A stretch of DNA of 64,000 bases. Source: Aquarana catesbeiana (Eukaryota; Chordata; Amphibia; Anura; Ranidae). Location of the stretch: the NCBI RefSeq assembly GCF_042186555.1, contig NC_133329.1:76834557-76898556 (forward strand), written 5' to 3'. This document shows positions 24,520-35,952 of the stretch, in pieces. Numbering within the stretch: the stretch's first letter is position 1; every line of letters begins with the position of its first letter. Below the pieces are notes generated by a model. It was given only the letters and a program-made list of their open reading frames with translations. It was not told the DNA's origin and searched no databases. The translations under genes and the position numbers were made by a program.

Positions 24520-26335
24520 GTGGACAGTGGGAAGAATGCCCCTTACATTAGTGATCAGTGGGAAGAATGCTTCTTACATTGGTGGTCAGTGGGAAGAATG
24601 CACCTTACATTGGTGGACAATGAGAAGAATGATCCTTACATTGGTGGTCAGTGGGGAAAATGTTCCTTACATTGGTGATCAGTGGGAAGAATGTTCTTTA
24701 CATTGGTGATCAGTGGGAAGAATGCTCCTTACATTGGTGATCAGTGGGAAGAATGCCTCTTACATTGGTGATCAGTGCGAAGAATGCCCCTTACATTGGT
24801 GATCAGTGGGAAAAATGCCCCTTACATTGGTGATCAGTGGGAAGAATGTTCCTTACATTGGTGGTCAGTGGGGAAAATGTTCCTTACATTGGTGATCAGT
24901 GGGAAGAATGCCCCTTACATTGGTGATCAGTGGGAAGAATGTTCCTTACATTGGTGGTCAGTGGGGAAAATGTTCCTTACATTGGTGATCAGTGGGAAGA
25001 ATGCCCCTTACATTGGTGATCAGTGGGAAGAATGCCACTTACATTGGTGATCAGTGGGAATGATGCCACTTACATTGGTGATCAGTGGGAAGAATGCCCC
25101 TTACATTGGTGATCAGTGGGAAGAATGCCACTTACATTGGTGATCAGTGGGAAGAATGCCACTTACATTGGTGATCAGTGGGAATGATGCCACTTACATT
25201 GGTGATCAGTGGGAAGAGAGTTCCTTTCATTGATGATCAGTGGGAAGAATTCCCCTTACATTGGTGGTCAGTGGGAAGAATGCACCTTACATTGGTGGAC
25301 AATGAGAAGAATGATCCTTACATTGGTGGTCAGTGGGGAAAATGTTCCTTACATTGGTGATCAGTGGGAAGAATGTTCTTTACATTGGTGATCAGTGGGA
25401 AGAATGCTCCTTACATTGGTGATTAGTGGGAAGAATGCCCCTTACATTGGTGATCAGTGGGAAGAATGCCCCTTACATTGGTGATCAGTGGGAAGAATGC
25501 CCCTTACATTGGTGATCAGTGGGAAGAATGTTCCTTACATTGGTGGTCAGTGGGGAAAATGTTCCTTACATTGGTGATCAGTGGGAAGAATGTCCCTTAT
25601 ATTGGTGGTCAGTGGGGAAAATGTTCCTTACATTGGTGATCAGTGGGAAGAATGCCCCTTACATTGGTGATCAGTGGGAAGAATGTTCCTTACATTGGTG
25701 GTCAGTGGGGAAAATGTTCCTTACATTGGTGATCAGTGGGAAGAATGCCCGTTACATTGGTGATCAGTGGGAAGAATGCCACTTACATTGGTGATCAGTG
25801 GGAATGATGCCACTTACATTGGTGATCAGTGGGAAGAATGCCACTTACATTGGTGATCAGTGGGAAGAGAGTTCCTTTCATTGATGATCAGTGGGAAGAA
25901 TGCCCCTTACATTAGTGATCAGTGGGAAGAATGCTCCTTACATTGGTGGTCAGTGGGAAGAATGTTCCTTACATTGGTGATCAGTGGGAAGAATGCCCCT
26001 TACATTGGTGATCAGTGGGAAGAATGCTCCTTACATTGGTGGTCAGTGGGAAGAATGTTCCTTACATTGGTGATCAGTGGGAAGAATGCTCCTTACATTA
26101 GCGATCAGTGGGAAGAATGCTCCTTACATTGGTGGTCAGTGGGAAGAATGTTCCTTACATTGGTGATCAGTGGGAAGAATGCCCCTTACATTGGTGATCA
26201 GTGGGAAGAATGCTCCTTACATTGGTGGTCAGTGGGAAGAATGCTCCTTACATTGGTGGTCAGTGGGAAGAATGCTCCTTACATTGGTGGACAATGAGAA
26301 TAATGATCCTTACATTGATAGTCAGTGGGAACCTT
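24520..26335. repeat. minisatellite, 31-bp unit, array I (about 58 units)
   Basis: The unit CAGTGGGAAGAATGCCCCTT-ACATTGGTGAT is highly homogeneous. Block duplications are visible (e.g. the GGGAAGAGAGTTCC variant at 25211 and 25863). It directly abuts the 50-bp array. The right flank 26400-26507 (GGAACC...CTCCGAAGGATCCCTAAGG...GAATGGTTATTCTAG) resembles the right end of the hAT-like element at 29773-31492, so this array probably belongs to another copy whose left end is lost. Confidence 0.96.
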
Positions 26336-26509
26336 ACAGACAGTTACAATGATCATTGGTGTCCTGCAGCTGGCTCAGACAAGTGGTTTGGCCTCTGAAC
26401 TACACAGGCACCTTCAAATGGGAGGTCAATCACAGCCACAGCTAAAGGAACCATTAGTAACCTCCGAAGGATCCCTAAGGTCCACTGGAACCCAAGTAGA
26501 GAATGGTTA

Positions 26510-27439
26510 TTCTAGCATTCCAGTTATGCAATATAGGGAGGAAGGTCAAAGTAAGGACTACATTCCCAAACAGTGGTGGACAGAGTCACCAATGCAGCTC
26601 CTGGCCAAGTAAAAACATTTATTCACTGTGTATAAATTGTCAAATAGATAGAAGTGAACCATATCTAGATCTACATAACAGTGGAAAGGGTCATAGAAAC
26701 CCATCTGGCCCATATAAAGTATAAATGGACCCTTAAGTTTCAGAGGGTCCTTGTGCAGCTGCACAGTCTTCACAAATGGTATGTTTGCCCATGTCTACAG
26801 CACTAGCTTAAAGCGATCAGACAACGTTTTCAAATCTGTCCAATCAATCTTTTCAATTCAGAGTGAATGTTTCTTCTAGTGGCATGGACATAAAAATACA
26901 ATGGTGAAAGCCCATTCTTATTTAAGGTCCTGCTCAAAGCCATTTTGGCCCCTGAGGAAACAGATTTCTAAAATAAGTCGGGAGGGGTTAATTAAACTTC
27001 CTCACTGACATGCATTCCCATTCTGTTGCTCAGCATTTTCCTCCTTGAGCTTTTCCCAGCATCCAGTAAGTGGAAAATCAGTTCAGTGATGGTGTGCTCA
27101 GCTCCCAGGCTGATGCAGTCCAGCCAAAGACATAACAGCAGCTGAGCCCAGCAGGGACCCCAAGCCTGCCAAGGGCTGAGGAATATCTGTACTCCAGTGA
27201 CCTCTGGTGGGAATGTTTAGGAACTTCAGCTTTTCCTATTCACCTTCATCGGTGGACGAAGCCTCGGCTGTGTCATGTAATAACCTTCCAGATCTGTTCT
27301 CTTTAGGCTGGGGTCACACCTTTCCCGTGCGTTAACAAATGCATCTTAATGTGCATTAACGTGCAGTGTTAGGGCAGCACATTCATTTGAATATGCTGCT
27401 TAATGTGCCAAAACACACCAAAAAAGGTCCATGTATAAA
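26510..27439. other. intergenic, no gene seen
   Basis: No coding signal, and no element ends found. Confidence 0.45.
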
Positions 27440-29059
27440 CACTATATTGTCAAAAGTATTGAGACGCCTGCCTTTACACACACATGAACTTTAATAGCAT
27501 CCCAGTCTTGGTCCGTAGGGTGCAATACTGAGTTGGCCCACCCTTTGCACTTATAACAGCTTCAACTCTTCTGGGAAGGCTGGCCACAAGGTTTAGGAGT
27601 GTGTCTATGGGAATGTTTGACCATTCTTCCAGAACCACATTTGTGAGGTCAGGCACTGATGTTGGACAAGAAGGCCTGGCTTGCAGTCTCCACTCTAATT
27701 CATCCCAAAGGTGTTCTATCGGGTTGAGGTCAGGATTCTGTGCAGGCCAGTCAAGTTCCTCCACCCCAAACTCGCTCATCCATGTCTTTATGGACCTTGC
27801 TTTGTGCACTGGTGTGCAGTCATGTTGGAACAGGAAGGGGCCATCCCCAAACTGTTCTCACAAAGTTGGGAGCATGCAATTGTCCAAAATGTTTTGGTAT
27901 GCTGATGCCTTATAAGTTCCCTTCACTGGAACTAAGGGGCCAACCCAACCCCTGAAAAATAACCCCACACCATAATCCCCCCTCCACCAAACGTAACACT
28001 TGGCACAATGCATTCAGGCAAGTATGGTTCTCCTGGCAACCGCCAAACCCAGACACCTCCATCGGATTGCCAGACAGAGAAGTGTGATTTGTCACTCCAG
28101 AGAACACATCCCCACTGCTCTAGAGTCCAGTGGCGGCGCGCTTTACACCACTGCATCCGACATTTTGCATTGCACTTGGTGATGTAAGGCTTGGATGCAG
28201 CTGCTCGGCCATAGAAACCCATTCCATGAAGCTCTCTACACACTTTTGTTGTGCTAATCCGAAGGCCACACAATGTTTGGAGGTCTGTAGCTATTGACTC
28301 TGCAAACAGTTGGCGACTTCTGCGCACTGTGAGCTTCAGCATGTGCTGACCCCACTCTGTCATTTTACGTGGCCTACCACAAATTGTGGCTGGGTTTCTG
28401 TTGCTCCCACTTTGTCATAATACCACTTATGCCGCATACACATGATCGGAATTTCCGACAACAAATGTTCGATGGGAGCTTGTTGTTGGAAATTCCGACT
28501 ATATGTAGGCTCCATCAGACATTTTTTGTCGGAATTTCCGACAACAAACATTTGAGAGCTGGTTCTCAAATTTTCCGACATTAAAATCCGGAAAGTGTCA
28601 GAAATTCCGACGCACAAAATTCCGCGCATGCTCACTTCATTTTTCTCGGCTCGTCATATGTGTTGTACGTCACCGCGTTCTTGACGTTCGGAATTTCTGA
28701 CAACATTTGTGTGACCGCGTGTATGCAAGACAAGTTTGAGCCAACATCTGTCGGAAATAAATCCAGGATTTTGTTGTCGGAATGTCCGATCGTGTGTACG
28801 CGGCATAACAGTTGACCGTGGAATATTTCGTAGCAAGGAAATTTCACAGATGGACTTATTGCACAGGAGTCAACCTATCACGGTACCACGCTTGAATTGA
28901 CTGAGCTCCTGAGAGCGACCCATTCTTTCACAAATGTTTGTAGAAGCGGTCTGCATGCCTAGGCACTTGATTTTTTTTACACCTGTGGCCATGGGGGTGA
29001 TTTGAACACTTAAATGTATTGATTTGGAGGGGTGTCGCAATACTTTTGGCAATATAGTG
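27440..29059 (-). mobile_element. Tc1-like element copy 2, nearly complete, interrupted by a MITE
   Basis: The ends CACTATATTGTCAAAAGTAT and ACTTTTGGCAATATAGTG are inverted; TA follows at 29060-29061 (the left flank reads AA, presumably mutated). The original length without the 376-bp MITE is 1244 bp, normal for Tc1. Confidence 0.93.
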
Positions 29060-29076
29060 TATATGCAGGCTGCCAT
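27474..29076 (-). pseudogene. Tc1-like transposase, nearly full length but broken (copy 2)
   Basis: In order on the minus strand: N-terminus MGRSQELSQFKRGTVIG (about 28920), HTH end ISLLRNIPRSTV up to 28806, a MITE insertion, then MTEWGQHMLKLTVRRSRQLF ... VLWSDKSHFSVWQSDGG (first Asp region) to GGGGIMVWGYFSGVGLAP (28363-27932), a frameshift, and MHKARSIKTWMSEFGVEELD ... PDLNPIEHLWDELEWRL ... AVISAKGGPTQY (27809-27474). Both catalytic blocks are recognisable. It is disabled by the insertion and frameshift. Confidence 0.93.
28430..28805. mobile_element. PIF/Harbinger-like MITE copy b, inside Tc1 copy 2
   Basis: The ends TGCCGCATACACATG and CGTGTGTACGCGGCA are flanked by TTA (28427-28429) and TAA (28806-28808). 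The body has TTGTCGGAATTTCCGAC palindromic tracts shared with copies a, c, d and e. Confidence 0.85.
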
Positions 29077-29772
29077 TGAAGACCAAATTCTGAAAATGTT
29101 ACTTGTCTAGCAATGATGCTAATGCAGTAAATTCAATAGTTTCACCAGAGAAGCGAAAACTCCTGATTTGCATAGTTGTTCTAGGTCAAGGACTCAGAAA
29201 CTTTGGTAATAAGGGGAGAAGGTTACAAGGTCCACTTATACCGGGAAGTACCGGATATCAGAAGGTCTGCAGAAGGCAGACAAAGGGGTCTTGACGCTCT
29301 ATTTGAATAATATGACGTTCCACAAATAAATGTGTGAGAATCTCATTGGAGTGCTGGTGACTTTTTTCTTTCCGCATAACTGAGTTCCACACTTCAGACA
29401 TATATATCATGATAGCTGTTGTTACATAACTGAAAATTCTACCTTTTTCTCAGCTCAGCATACATGATGTGGGAGGTTGTGTTATTTTTACCAATGTTGT
29501 GCAAGGTTTTAATTTGCACCTATGGTAAGTGATACAGTTAGAGTACTGGAGCATTTTCACTCCTGTTTCTTGCATGTTCGTGCTGTAATGACAGGTCCGT
29601 TCAGACTCCACCATTGCCAGCTTGTTAGGAACATTTGTATCCCACTAGCCATGATCAAAACATAGAGATGAAAGTAGAATTCTCTTTGCTACAGGATTGC
29701 TGAAATCAAAAACAAGTAAAATGCTAAATGGCTCCCTATGCAGATCTCCGCATTATATGACATCTTCTAGGG
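29060..29772. other. intergenic, no gene seen
   Basis: No coding signal and no element ends recognised. Confidence 0.45.
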
Positions 29773-29849
29773 CTTCTTTTCTCAACCCCAGAGGAACCCA
29801 TGAAATAGTTTTCAGGTCTCAGAGAACCCCTGCTAAATATAATTTATTG

Positions 29850-31370
29850 TGGGCCAGTAGGAAGAATACCCCTTACAATGATGATCAGTGGGAAGAATGC
29901 TCCTTACATTGGTGATCAGTGAGAAGAATGCTCCTTACATTGGTGATCAGTGGGAAGAATGTTCCTTACATTGGTGATCAGTGGGAAGAATGTTCCTTAC
30001 ATTGGTGATCAGTGGGAAGAATGCTCCTTACATTGGTGATCAGTGGGAAGAATGTTCCTTACATTGGTGATCAGTGGGAAGAATGTCCCTTACATTGGTG
30101 ATCAGTGGGAAGAATGCCCCTTACATTGGTGATCAGTGGGAAGAATGTCCCTTACATTGGTGGTCAGTGGGAAGAATGTCCCTTACATTGGTGATCAGTG
30201 AGAAGAATGTCCCTTACATTGGTGATCAGTGGGAAGAATGTCACTTACATTGGTGATCAGTGGGAAGAATGTTCCTTACATTGGTGATCAGTGGGAAGAA
30301 TGTTCCTTACATTGGTGATCAGTGGGAAGAATGCCCCTTACATTGGTGATCAGTGAGAAGAATGTTCCTTACATTGGTGATCAGTGAGAAGAATGTTCCT
30401 TACACTGGGGGTCAATGGGAAGAATGTTCCTTACATTGGTGATCAGTGGGAAGAATGTCCCTTACATTGGTGATCAGTGGGAAGAATGCCCCTTACATTG
30501 GTGATCAGTGGGAAGAATGCTCCTTACATTGGTGGTCAGTGACAAGAATGCTCCTTACATTGGGGGTCAATGGGAAGAATGCTCCTTACTGTGATGGTCA
30601 GTGAAAAGAATGGTCCTTACATTGATGGTCCATGGGAAGAATGCTCCTTACATTGGTTATTGGAAAGAATGCTCCTTACATTGGTGGCCAATGAGAAGAA
30701 TACTTCTTATGCCCCGTACACACGGTCGGATTTTCCGATGGAAAATGTCCGATCGGAGCGTGTTGTCGGAAATTCCGACCGTGTGTGGGCTCCATCGGAC
30801 ATTTTCCATTGGATTTTCCGACACACAAAGTTGGAGAGCAGGAGATAAAATTTTCCGACAACAAAATCCGTTGTCGGAAATTCCGATCGTGTGTACACAA
30901 ATCCGACGGACAAAGTGCCACGCATGCTCAGAATAAATAAAGAGATGAAAGCTATTGGCCACTGCCCCGTTTATAGTCCCGACGTACATGTTTTACGTCA
31001 CCGCGTTTAGAACGATCGGATTTTCCGACAACTTTGTGTGACCGTGTGTATGCAAGACAAGTTTGAGCCAACATCCGTCGGAAAAAATCCTAGGATTTTG
31101 TTGTCGGAATGTCCGAACAAAGTCCGACCGTGTGTACGGGGCATTACATTGTTGGTCAGTGACAAGAATGCTCCTTACATTGGAGGTCAGGGGGAAGAAT
31201 GCTCTTTACATTGGTGGCCAGTGAGAAGAATGACCCTTACAATGGAGTTCAGTGGGAAGAATTCTCCTTACATTGGTGATTAGTGAGAAGAATGCTCCTT
31301 ACATTGGTGGTCAGTGACAAGAATGCCCCTTACATTGGTGGTCAGTGAGAAGAATGCTCCCTACATTGAT
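29850..31370. repeat. minisatellite, 31-bp unit, array II (interrupted)
   Basis: Same unit as array I (CAGTGGGAAGAATGCTCCTT-ACATTGGTGAT). It is continuous to about 30706, split by a MITE at 30710-31143, then resumes to about 31370. Units near the edges are more diverged. Confidence 0.95.
30710..31143. mobile_element. PIF/Harbinger-like MITE copy c, inside array II
   Basis: The ends TGCCCCGTACACACGGTCGG and CCGACCGTGTGTACGGGGCA are inverted (20 of 20 pairing). It is flanked by TTA at 30707-30709 and 31144-31146. Removing the element plus one TTA restores the satellite phrase CTTC-TTACATTG, which proves the target and the 3-bp duplication. Confidence 0.95.
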
Positions 31371-31814
31371 GAAGCTTTGCAGGCACCCCCAAATCAGAGG
31401 TCAGTCAGCTACAGCTCAAGGAAACCCTAGCAAAATCTGGAGGAACCCTAGGACTCCATGAAACCCTGGTTAAGACTGGCTGTTCTAGGGCCCACAACGG
31501 ACAAGCTATGCTCAAATGTGAGACCCTTTTATTGCTCTATTGTAGGGATGATGTTTATTTACCCAAAATAGCACAGATAATTAGGAGATTTCAGTGAAAT
31601 GTTGCCATTTTGGCAAAATGTTTTGGTGTCCATGAGGAAGGCAAAATTAAGGTGGTTTGATACCCCGAGTTACTTTCTTTTTGTGTTGTTCTTACTCGTT
31701 GAGCACATGCTATGTTGGCAGTGGCAGGTTTATGGAAAGTTTTTGTATTGAAAAAATCCAAGACTATATAAAATAGAAGGTTTGGGTATTTTTGATAGTT
31801 GCAATGGACTTTAA

Positions 31815-32665
31815 CCACTTGCCGACCGCCGCACGCCGATATACATTGGCACAATGGCAGCGGTGGGCAAATGGGCGTACCTGTACATCTCCTTCAAGAG
31901 TCGGGGATAGCAGGCACGCGCGCTGAGTACAGTGTGACCGTACCCGCAGGCCCGGCGGACTCGATGTCCGCTGGTCTCCCGGCGATCATGTCACGGAGCC
32001 TCAGAACGGGGAAGTGCCTATGTAAACAAGGCATTTCCCCGTTCTGGCTTGTGTCATGACAGAGATCACCACTCCCTGTCATCGGGAGCAGTGATCTCGG
32101 TCATGTGAGTGATAGCCCATCCCCCCCACAGTTAGAATCATTCCCTAGGACACACTTAACCCCTTGTTCGCCCCCTAGTGGTTAACCCCTTCACTGCCAG
32201 TGTCATTTACACAGTAATCAGTGCACTTTTATAGCACTGATCTGTATAAATGACAATGGTCCCAAAATAGTGTCAAAACTCTCAAAAATAAAAAAGCCAT
32301 AAAACTATCCCCTATTTTGTAGACGCAAACCAATCAATATACACTTATTGCTTTTTTTTTACCAAACATATGTAGAAGAATACATATCGGCCTAAACTGA
32401 GGAAAAAAATAGTTTTTTTTTTTATATATTTTTTGGGGATATTTATTATAGCAAAAAATACAAAATAATGCGTTTTTTTCAAAATTGTCGCAGAGGTGAG
32501 CAAATACCACCAAAGGAAAGCTCTATTTGTGGGAAAAAAAGGACGTCAATTTTGTTTGGGTACAACGTCGCACGACCGCGCAATTGTCAGTTAAAGCAAC
32601 GCAGTGCCGAATCGCAAAAAGTGCTCTGGTCAGGAAGGGGGTAAAATCTTCCGGGGCTGAAGCGG
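31815..32665 (+). mobile_element. TTAA-target element, CCACTT/CCGCTT family, copy 1
   Basis: TTAA at 31811-31814 and 32666-32669 flanks CCACTTGCCGACCGCCGCAC ... GGGGCTGAAGCGG. The orientation is taken as left end CCACTTGCC. The family shares a terminal block (AGTGCTCTGGTCAGGAAGGG) with copies 3, 4 and 6. No coding capacity; piggyBac-like by target site. Confidence 0.8.
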
Positions 32666-32859
32666 TTAAATAGTGCCTGAGGGTTATGGAGGATCTTTCA
32701 AATGTCCTGGATCTATTCTTGTAGCAAAAAATAAATAAAAAAAGGCTCTCAGTAGCTTAATTATTTTATGCTTCAACCATATTGAACACCCCATTGAATA
32801 CTTCTGGAATTCATTTGAATTCAGATTGCGAGCCAGGTCTTCTGAGCTCACATTAGCTC
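32666..32859. other. short intergenic stretch, nothing recognised
   Basis: No gene or element ends. Confidence 0.4.
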
Positions 32860-33595
32860 TTTTGTAGTGCCCCATCATTGGTGTCAGTGGTTGTAATAGC
32901 CCCCTCCCCCCCATTGTTGGTGTCAGTGCGAGGAATAATGCCCCATCACTCATATCAATGGGAAGAATAGTGCCCCATTGTTGGCGTCAGTGGGAGGAAT
33001 AATGCCCCATCATTGGTGTTAGTGGGTATAGTAGTGCCCCATCATTGATGTCAATGGGAGGAACGATGCCCCATCATTGGTGTCGGTGGGATGAACAGTG
33101 CCCCATTGTTGGTGTCAGTGGGAGGAATAGTGCACCATCATTGTTGCCAGTGAGTGTAATAGTGCCCCATAGTTAGTGTCTGTGGAAGGAATAATGCCCC
33201 ATCATTGATATCAGTGGGAGGACTAGTGCCCCATCATTGGTGTCAGTGGGTGTGGTAGTACCCCATCGTTGGTGTCAGTGGGAGGAATAGTGCTCTATCA
33301 TTGGTATCAGTGGGAGGAATAGTGCTCCATCATTGGTGTCAGTGGGAGGAATAGTGCTCCATCATTGGTGTCAGTGGGAGGAATAGTGCCCCTAGGATGG
33401 TGTCAGTGGAGGGAACAGTGCCCCATCGGTGGTAACAGTGGGAGGAAAAGTGCCCCATTGTTAGTGTGAGTGGTAGGAACTATGCCCCACTGTTGCTGAC
33501 AGTGGGGGGAATAATGCCCCAAGGGTCGGATAAAAGCAAGCAAAGGGGCAGATCTGGCCCCTGAGACACAGTTTGGAGACCACTCCTCTAGATAA
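32860..33595. repeat. minisatellite of about 32-bp units ending in a hAT-like terminus
   Basis: The unit GTCAGTGGGAGGAATAGTGC-CCCATCATTGGT runs 32860 to about 33525. It has the same layout as the 31-bp unit (CAGTGGGA-GGAAT-...-CCCC-...-CATTGGT), suggesting common ancestry. It is followed by GGCCCCTGAGACACAGTTTG and GAGACCACTC at about 33560-33585, which resembles a hAT-type end (CAGTGGTCTCCAAACTGTG read in reverse). Confidence 0.8.
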
Positions 33596-33781
33596 TAAAT
33601 ACAAATAGTTAATTACACTTTGATGGAATAATGGCATTTCATTGACTGATTCTCCCATATCTACCCACATTTCTGTTGTCCCTAGAGTTGGCAAGACTTT
33701 AAAAAAATGACAGAAACAATACACTGAAGCAAAAACAACAGTTTTTTTTTCTCTGGATGAAAACTTTAAAGAGTGATATAT

Positions 33782-33787
33782 TTTATT
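33782..33787 (-). promoter_or_regulatory. candidate distal polyadenylation hexamer
   Basis: Plus-strand TTTATT reads AATAAA on the gene strand, about 2.0 kb past the FBXL16 stop. A second AATAAA at 34230-34235 is an alternative. Placement is inference. Confidence 0.35.
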
Positions 33788-35803
33788 ATATTTAAAGCAT
33801 GGTGAGAAAACAGCACAAAATTGTTCCAAAGACGGTGCTCTCCAGAAGTGGGAAGAGTTGAAAAAGAGACAAAAGGAAAGAAACATGCAAGGTAGAGATC
33901 ATGGGACACGTACATAGAGATTCATCATGTTACATGAGAGAGAAAAGGAGAGGAGAAGATCAATAGGTAAAGAGACCTTCTGGAAGAGATGGACAGAAAT
34001 AGGTATACAAGAAGGGACAATGAAGGATGATCTGATTGTATCTTGAAGGCCATCACCCAAAGCTGACTTCTTAGTTTTGTGTAGGCATTGGTTCATTAAG
34101 TTGTTCACTCATGTCTTAGATCTCCTGGAGACTCCAATAGCAAGAGATCCCTCGCAGGTGTTTGTGTCCCAATACCCTCCCACAATAAAGGTGTCAATTT
34201 CTCACAGTTCCACCAATTATTGTTCTTTCTTTATTACTGAGAATCTACTGAGGGCACATGTCATTATTTTGCTTTGTAATGGTTGCTTTAGTTGAAAAAA
34301 TATCTCAACATTGGAGTCCCTCAGAGATAGAAAAAGCCTGCATGTGGTTCACCTTGCCAGCAACTACACAAAACTGACATATCAGATTTGGTTGAAGATA
34401 GCCTTTTACCCCTGAAGCATCCTTAAAACTATCACATCGTTGTGTGACATCTCACAGTTCCTGTAAAACTGGGACAAAGGCGTCAAAATCACAAACGCCG
34501 TAAAAAAAAGAAACAAACCACACTGCTTTTCCCTGGTAAGCTGAGGGCACAGGCCATGGATGGACGTAATGCAATTCAAATGTCCTCCATCTTCTGGTCG
34601 CAGTGAAGTGAGCACAAGCAGTAATGTACAGGCACTAGGGCAAGCCGGGAAGATGTACAAGAGAGGAAGGAATCCTCTCTGTCAAAGCAAAGGTATGTAC
34701 AAGGCGGTTTCTTCCTGGAGATGTTCTGGTCAATGGTCCCACCATGTCTTTCAATCCACCCTACTCTTTGTTTCAGGCTTGATGGCTTCGTTTTTGATCC
34801 ATCTACTAAAGGATGACCATCCAAGGCAACTCATGACTGACCAGTGTCATGGTAGGTAATCTGTACCTAAACGTGATGCAACAATGCATTTCTTCATCTT
34901 TCCTCATGTTGGCCACAACAAACCAGCGTTCTCAAGTTGCCTACCACCACCTTATAAACAGCATGACTGCACTCATGCCAAGAAAGCTATTGTGAGGTTT
35001 ACGCCTATAGGAAAAATATAGAAATTCTGAGCTAGAAGCAATGTTCAAATGCTGAAATGTTTACACCGTAGGGAGAATGGGTTGACAAAGGTGTAAAACA
35101 GTCAAAATGGGACTGTGTTATAGGATGGGTTTCTATGAATCGACTTAATCCCTCCATCTTGATACAAGCCATAAGATAGCATTGAGACTTTTTCTACAGC
35201 CATGCAAAACCTTCTTCAAATTTCTCCTACTTTCTAAGAAACACATCCATTTGGTGTGGATCTTGAGAAGAATTCTTCATATATTTCCTTGTTCTTCTTT
35301 AAATCTTGTCAGCTGTAATGGCTCCAAACTTAGGACATCAACAAAAACCAGAATCAATGAATGCTCTGGAACAGACTATCTAAGATAATAATCTTCTGAA
35401 GCATTAGGAACCAAAACATGAAGGACCACCACTGAACTTGAAGCAACATTCCACAATGCGCTGGACTCAACCTCACACCATAGAATCCTTGTAGAGTACG
35501 CTGATGGGGTATTTTTTATCAGATGGGAGTTGGCTCTACTTGTGAGTTTCATAACAGTCCACGACAGAGAAGACAAGAGATGAGGCGTGGGAAATATACA
35601 ACCCTTTTTTTCTTCGGAACATGGAATGAGGTCTTCACAAACCGGAGTGTAAAGTATCTCCCAGGATTTTGCTCTCCCTGCTTGTCAACAATTCGATGGT
35701 TTGGCTGTGTTAGCCCACCACCCCTACTGCCAAAGTCTCCGATCAGATGGTCAGTGCTGGGAATGGTTCGGAGGATACGGTTCTAAAGGTCAGCTCCTGC
35801 ATT
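33782..35803 (-). other. FBXL16: probable FBXL16 3' UTR
   Basis: About 2 kb immediately downstream of the stop has no recognisable TE termini or tandem arrays, unlike nearly all other noncoding sequence here, which fits an exonic 3' UTR. Minus-strand AATAAA hexamers occur at 34230-34235 and 33782-33787; the second is my preferred distal end because repeat-derived sequence (a hAT-like end and a minisatellite) begins just beyond it at about 33.59 kb. The exact cleavage site is not determinable from sequence alone. Confidence 0.5.
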
Positions 35804-35952
35804 TTATTCAATCACAACACAGCGGGGCAGGTGCTGGGAGAAATACTTGAAGAGTTCAGGTGTGGCACCTGGGCAGTTGGTGAGTTCCAATTCTTCCAGA
35901 TCTTGTAGCTGAACGAGGCCTGAAAGGCCAGTGGTTGTCAACAATGGGCAAC
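35804..35952 (-). CDS. FBXL16: FBXL16 last coding exon with stop codon
   Basis: The acceptor is TTGTTTCAG above 35952. Two bases complete Gly449, followed by 48 residues (CPLLTTTGLSGLVQLQDLEE ... SQHLPRCVVIE) and TAA at 35806-35804. The C-terminal PRC-VVIE ending is the expected FBXL16 C-terminus. The stop codon overlaps an AATAAA hexamer (plus-strand TTTATT at 35803-35808); I regard that as coincidental because cleavage there would leave almost no 3' UTR. Confidence 0.95.

Larger units (their letters stand above)
29773..31492. mobile_element. hAT-like nonautonomous element with internal minisatellite and perfect 8-bp TSD
   Basis: TTCTAGGG occurs exactly at 29765-29772 and 31493-31500, an 8-bp target duplication. 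The left end region is CTTCTTTTCTCAACC and the right end GGTTAAGACTGGCTG (inverted). End blocks match the 308-bp solo copy at 59256-59563 (GAACCC..AAATA..TTTCAGGTCTC on the left, CTAGCAAAATCTGGAGGAAC on the right). Between them lies the 31-bp array II, itself carrying a Harbinger-like MITE. Confidence 0.9.

Noticed and set aside
24520..26335. CRISPR-like array of 31-bp repeats
   Set aside because: Units are contiguous with no unique spacers, and the context is a vertebrate intergenic region; it is a minisatellite.
34560..35800. Additional exons in the short ORFs downstream of FBXL16
   Set aside because: No recognisable protein similarity or consistent splice sites; fits a 3' UTR.
35803..35808. 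AATAAA overlapping the FBXL16 stop codon as the functional poly(A) signal
   Set aside because: It would leave virtually no 3' UTR; distal hexamers and a 2-kb repeat-free stretch make a longer UTR more likely.
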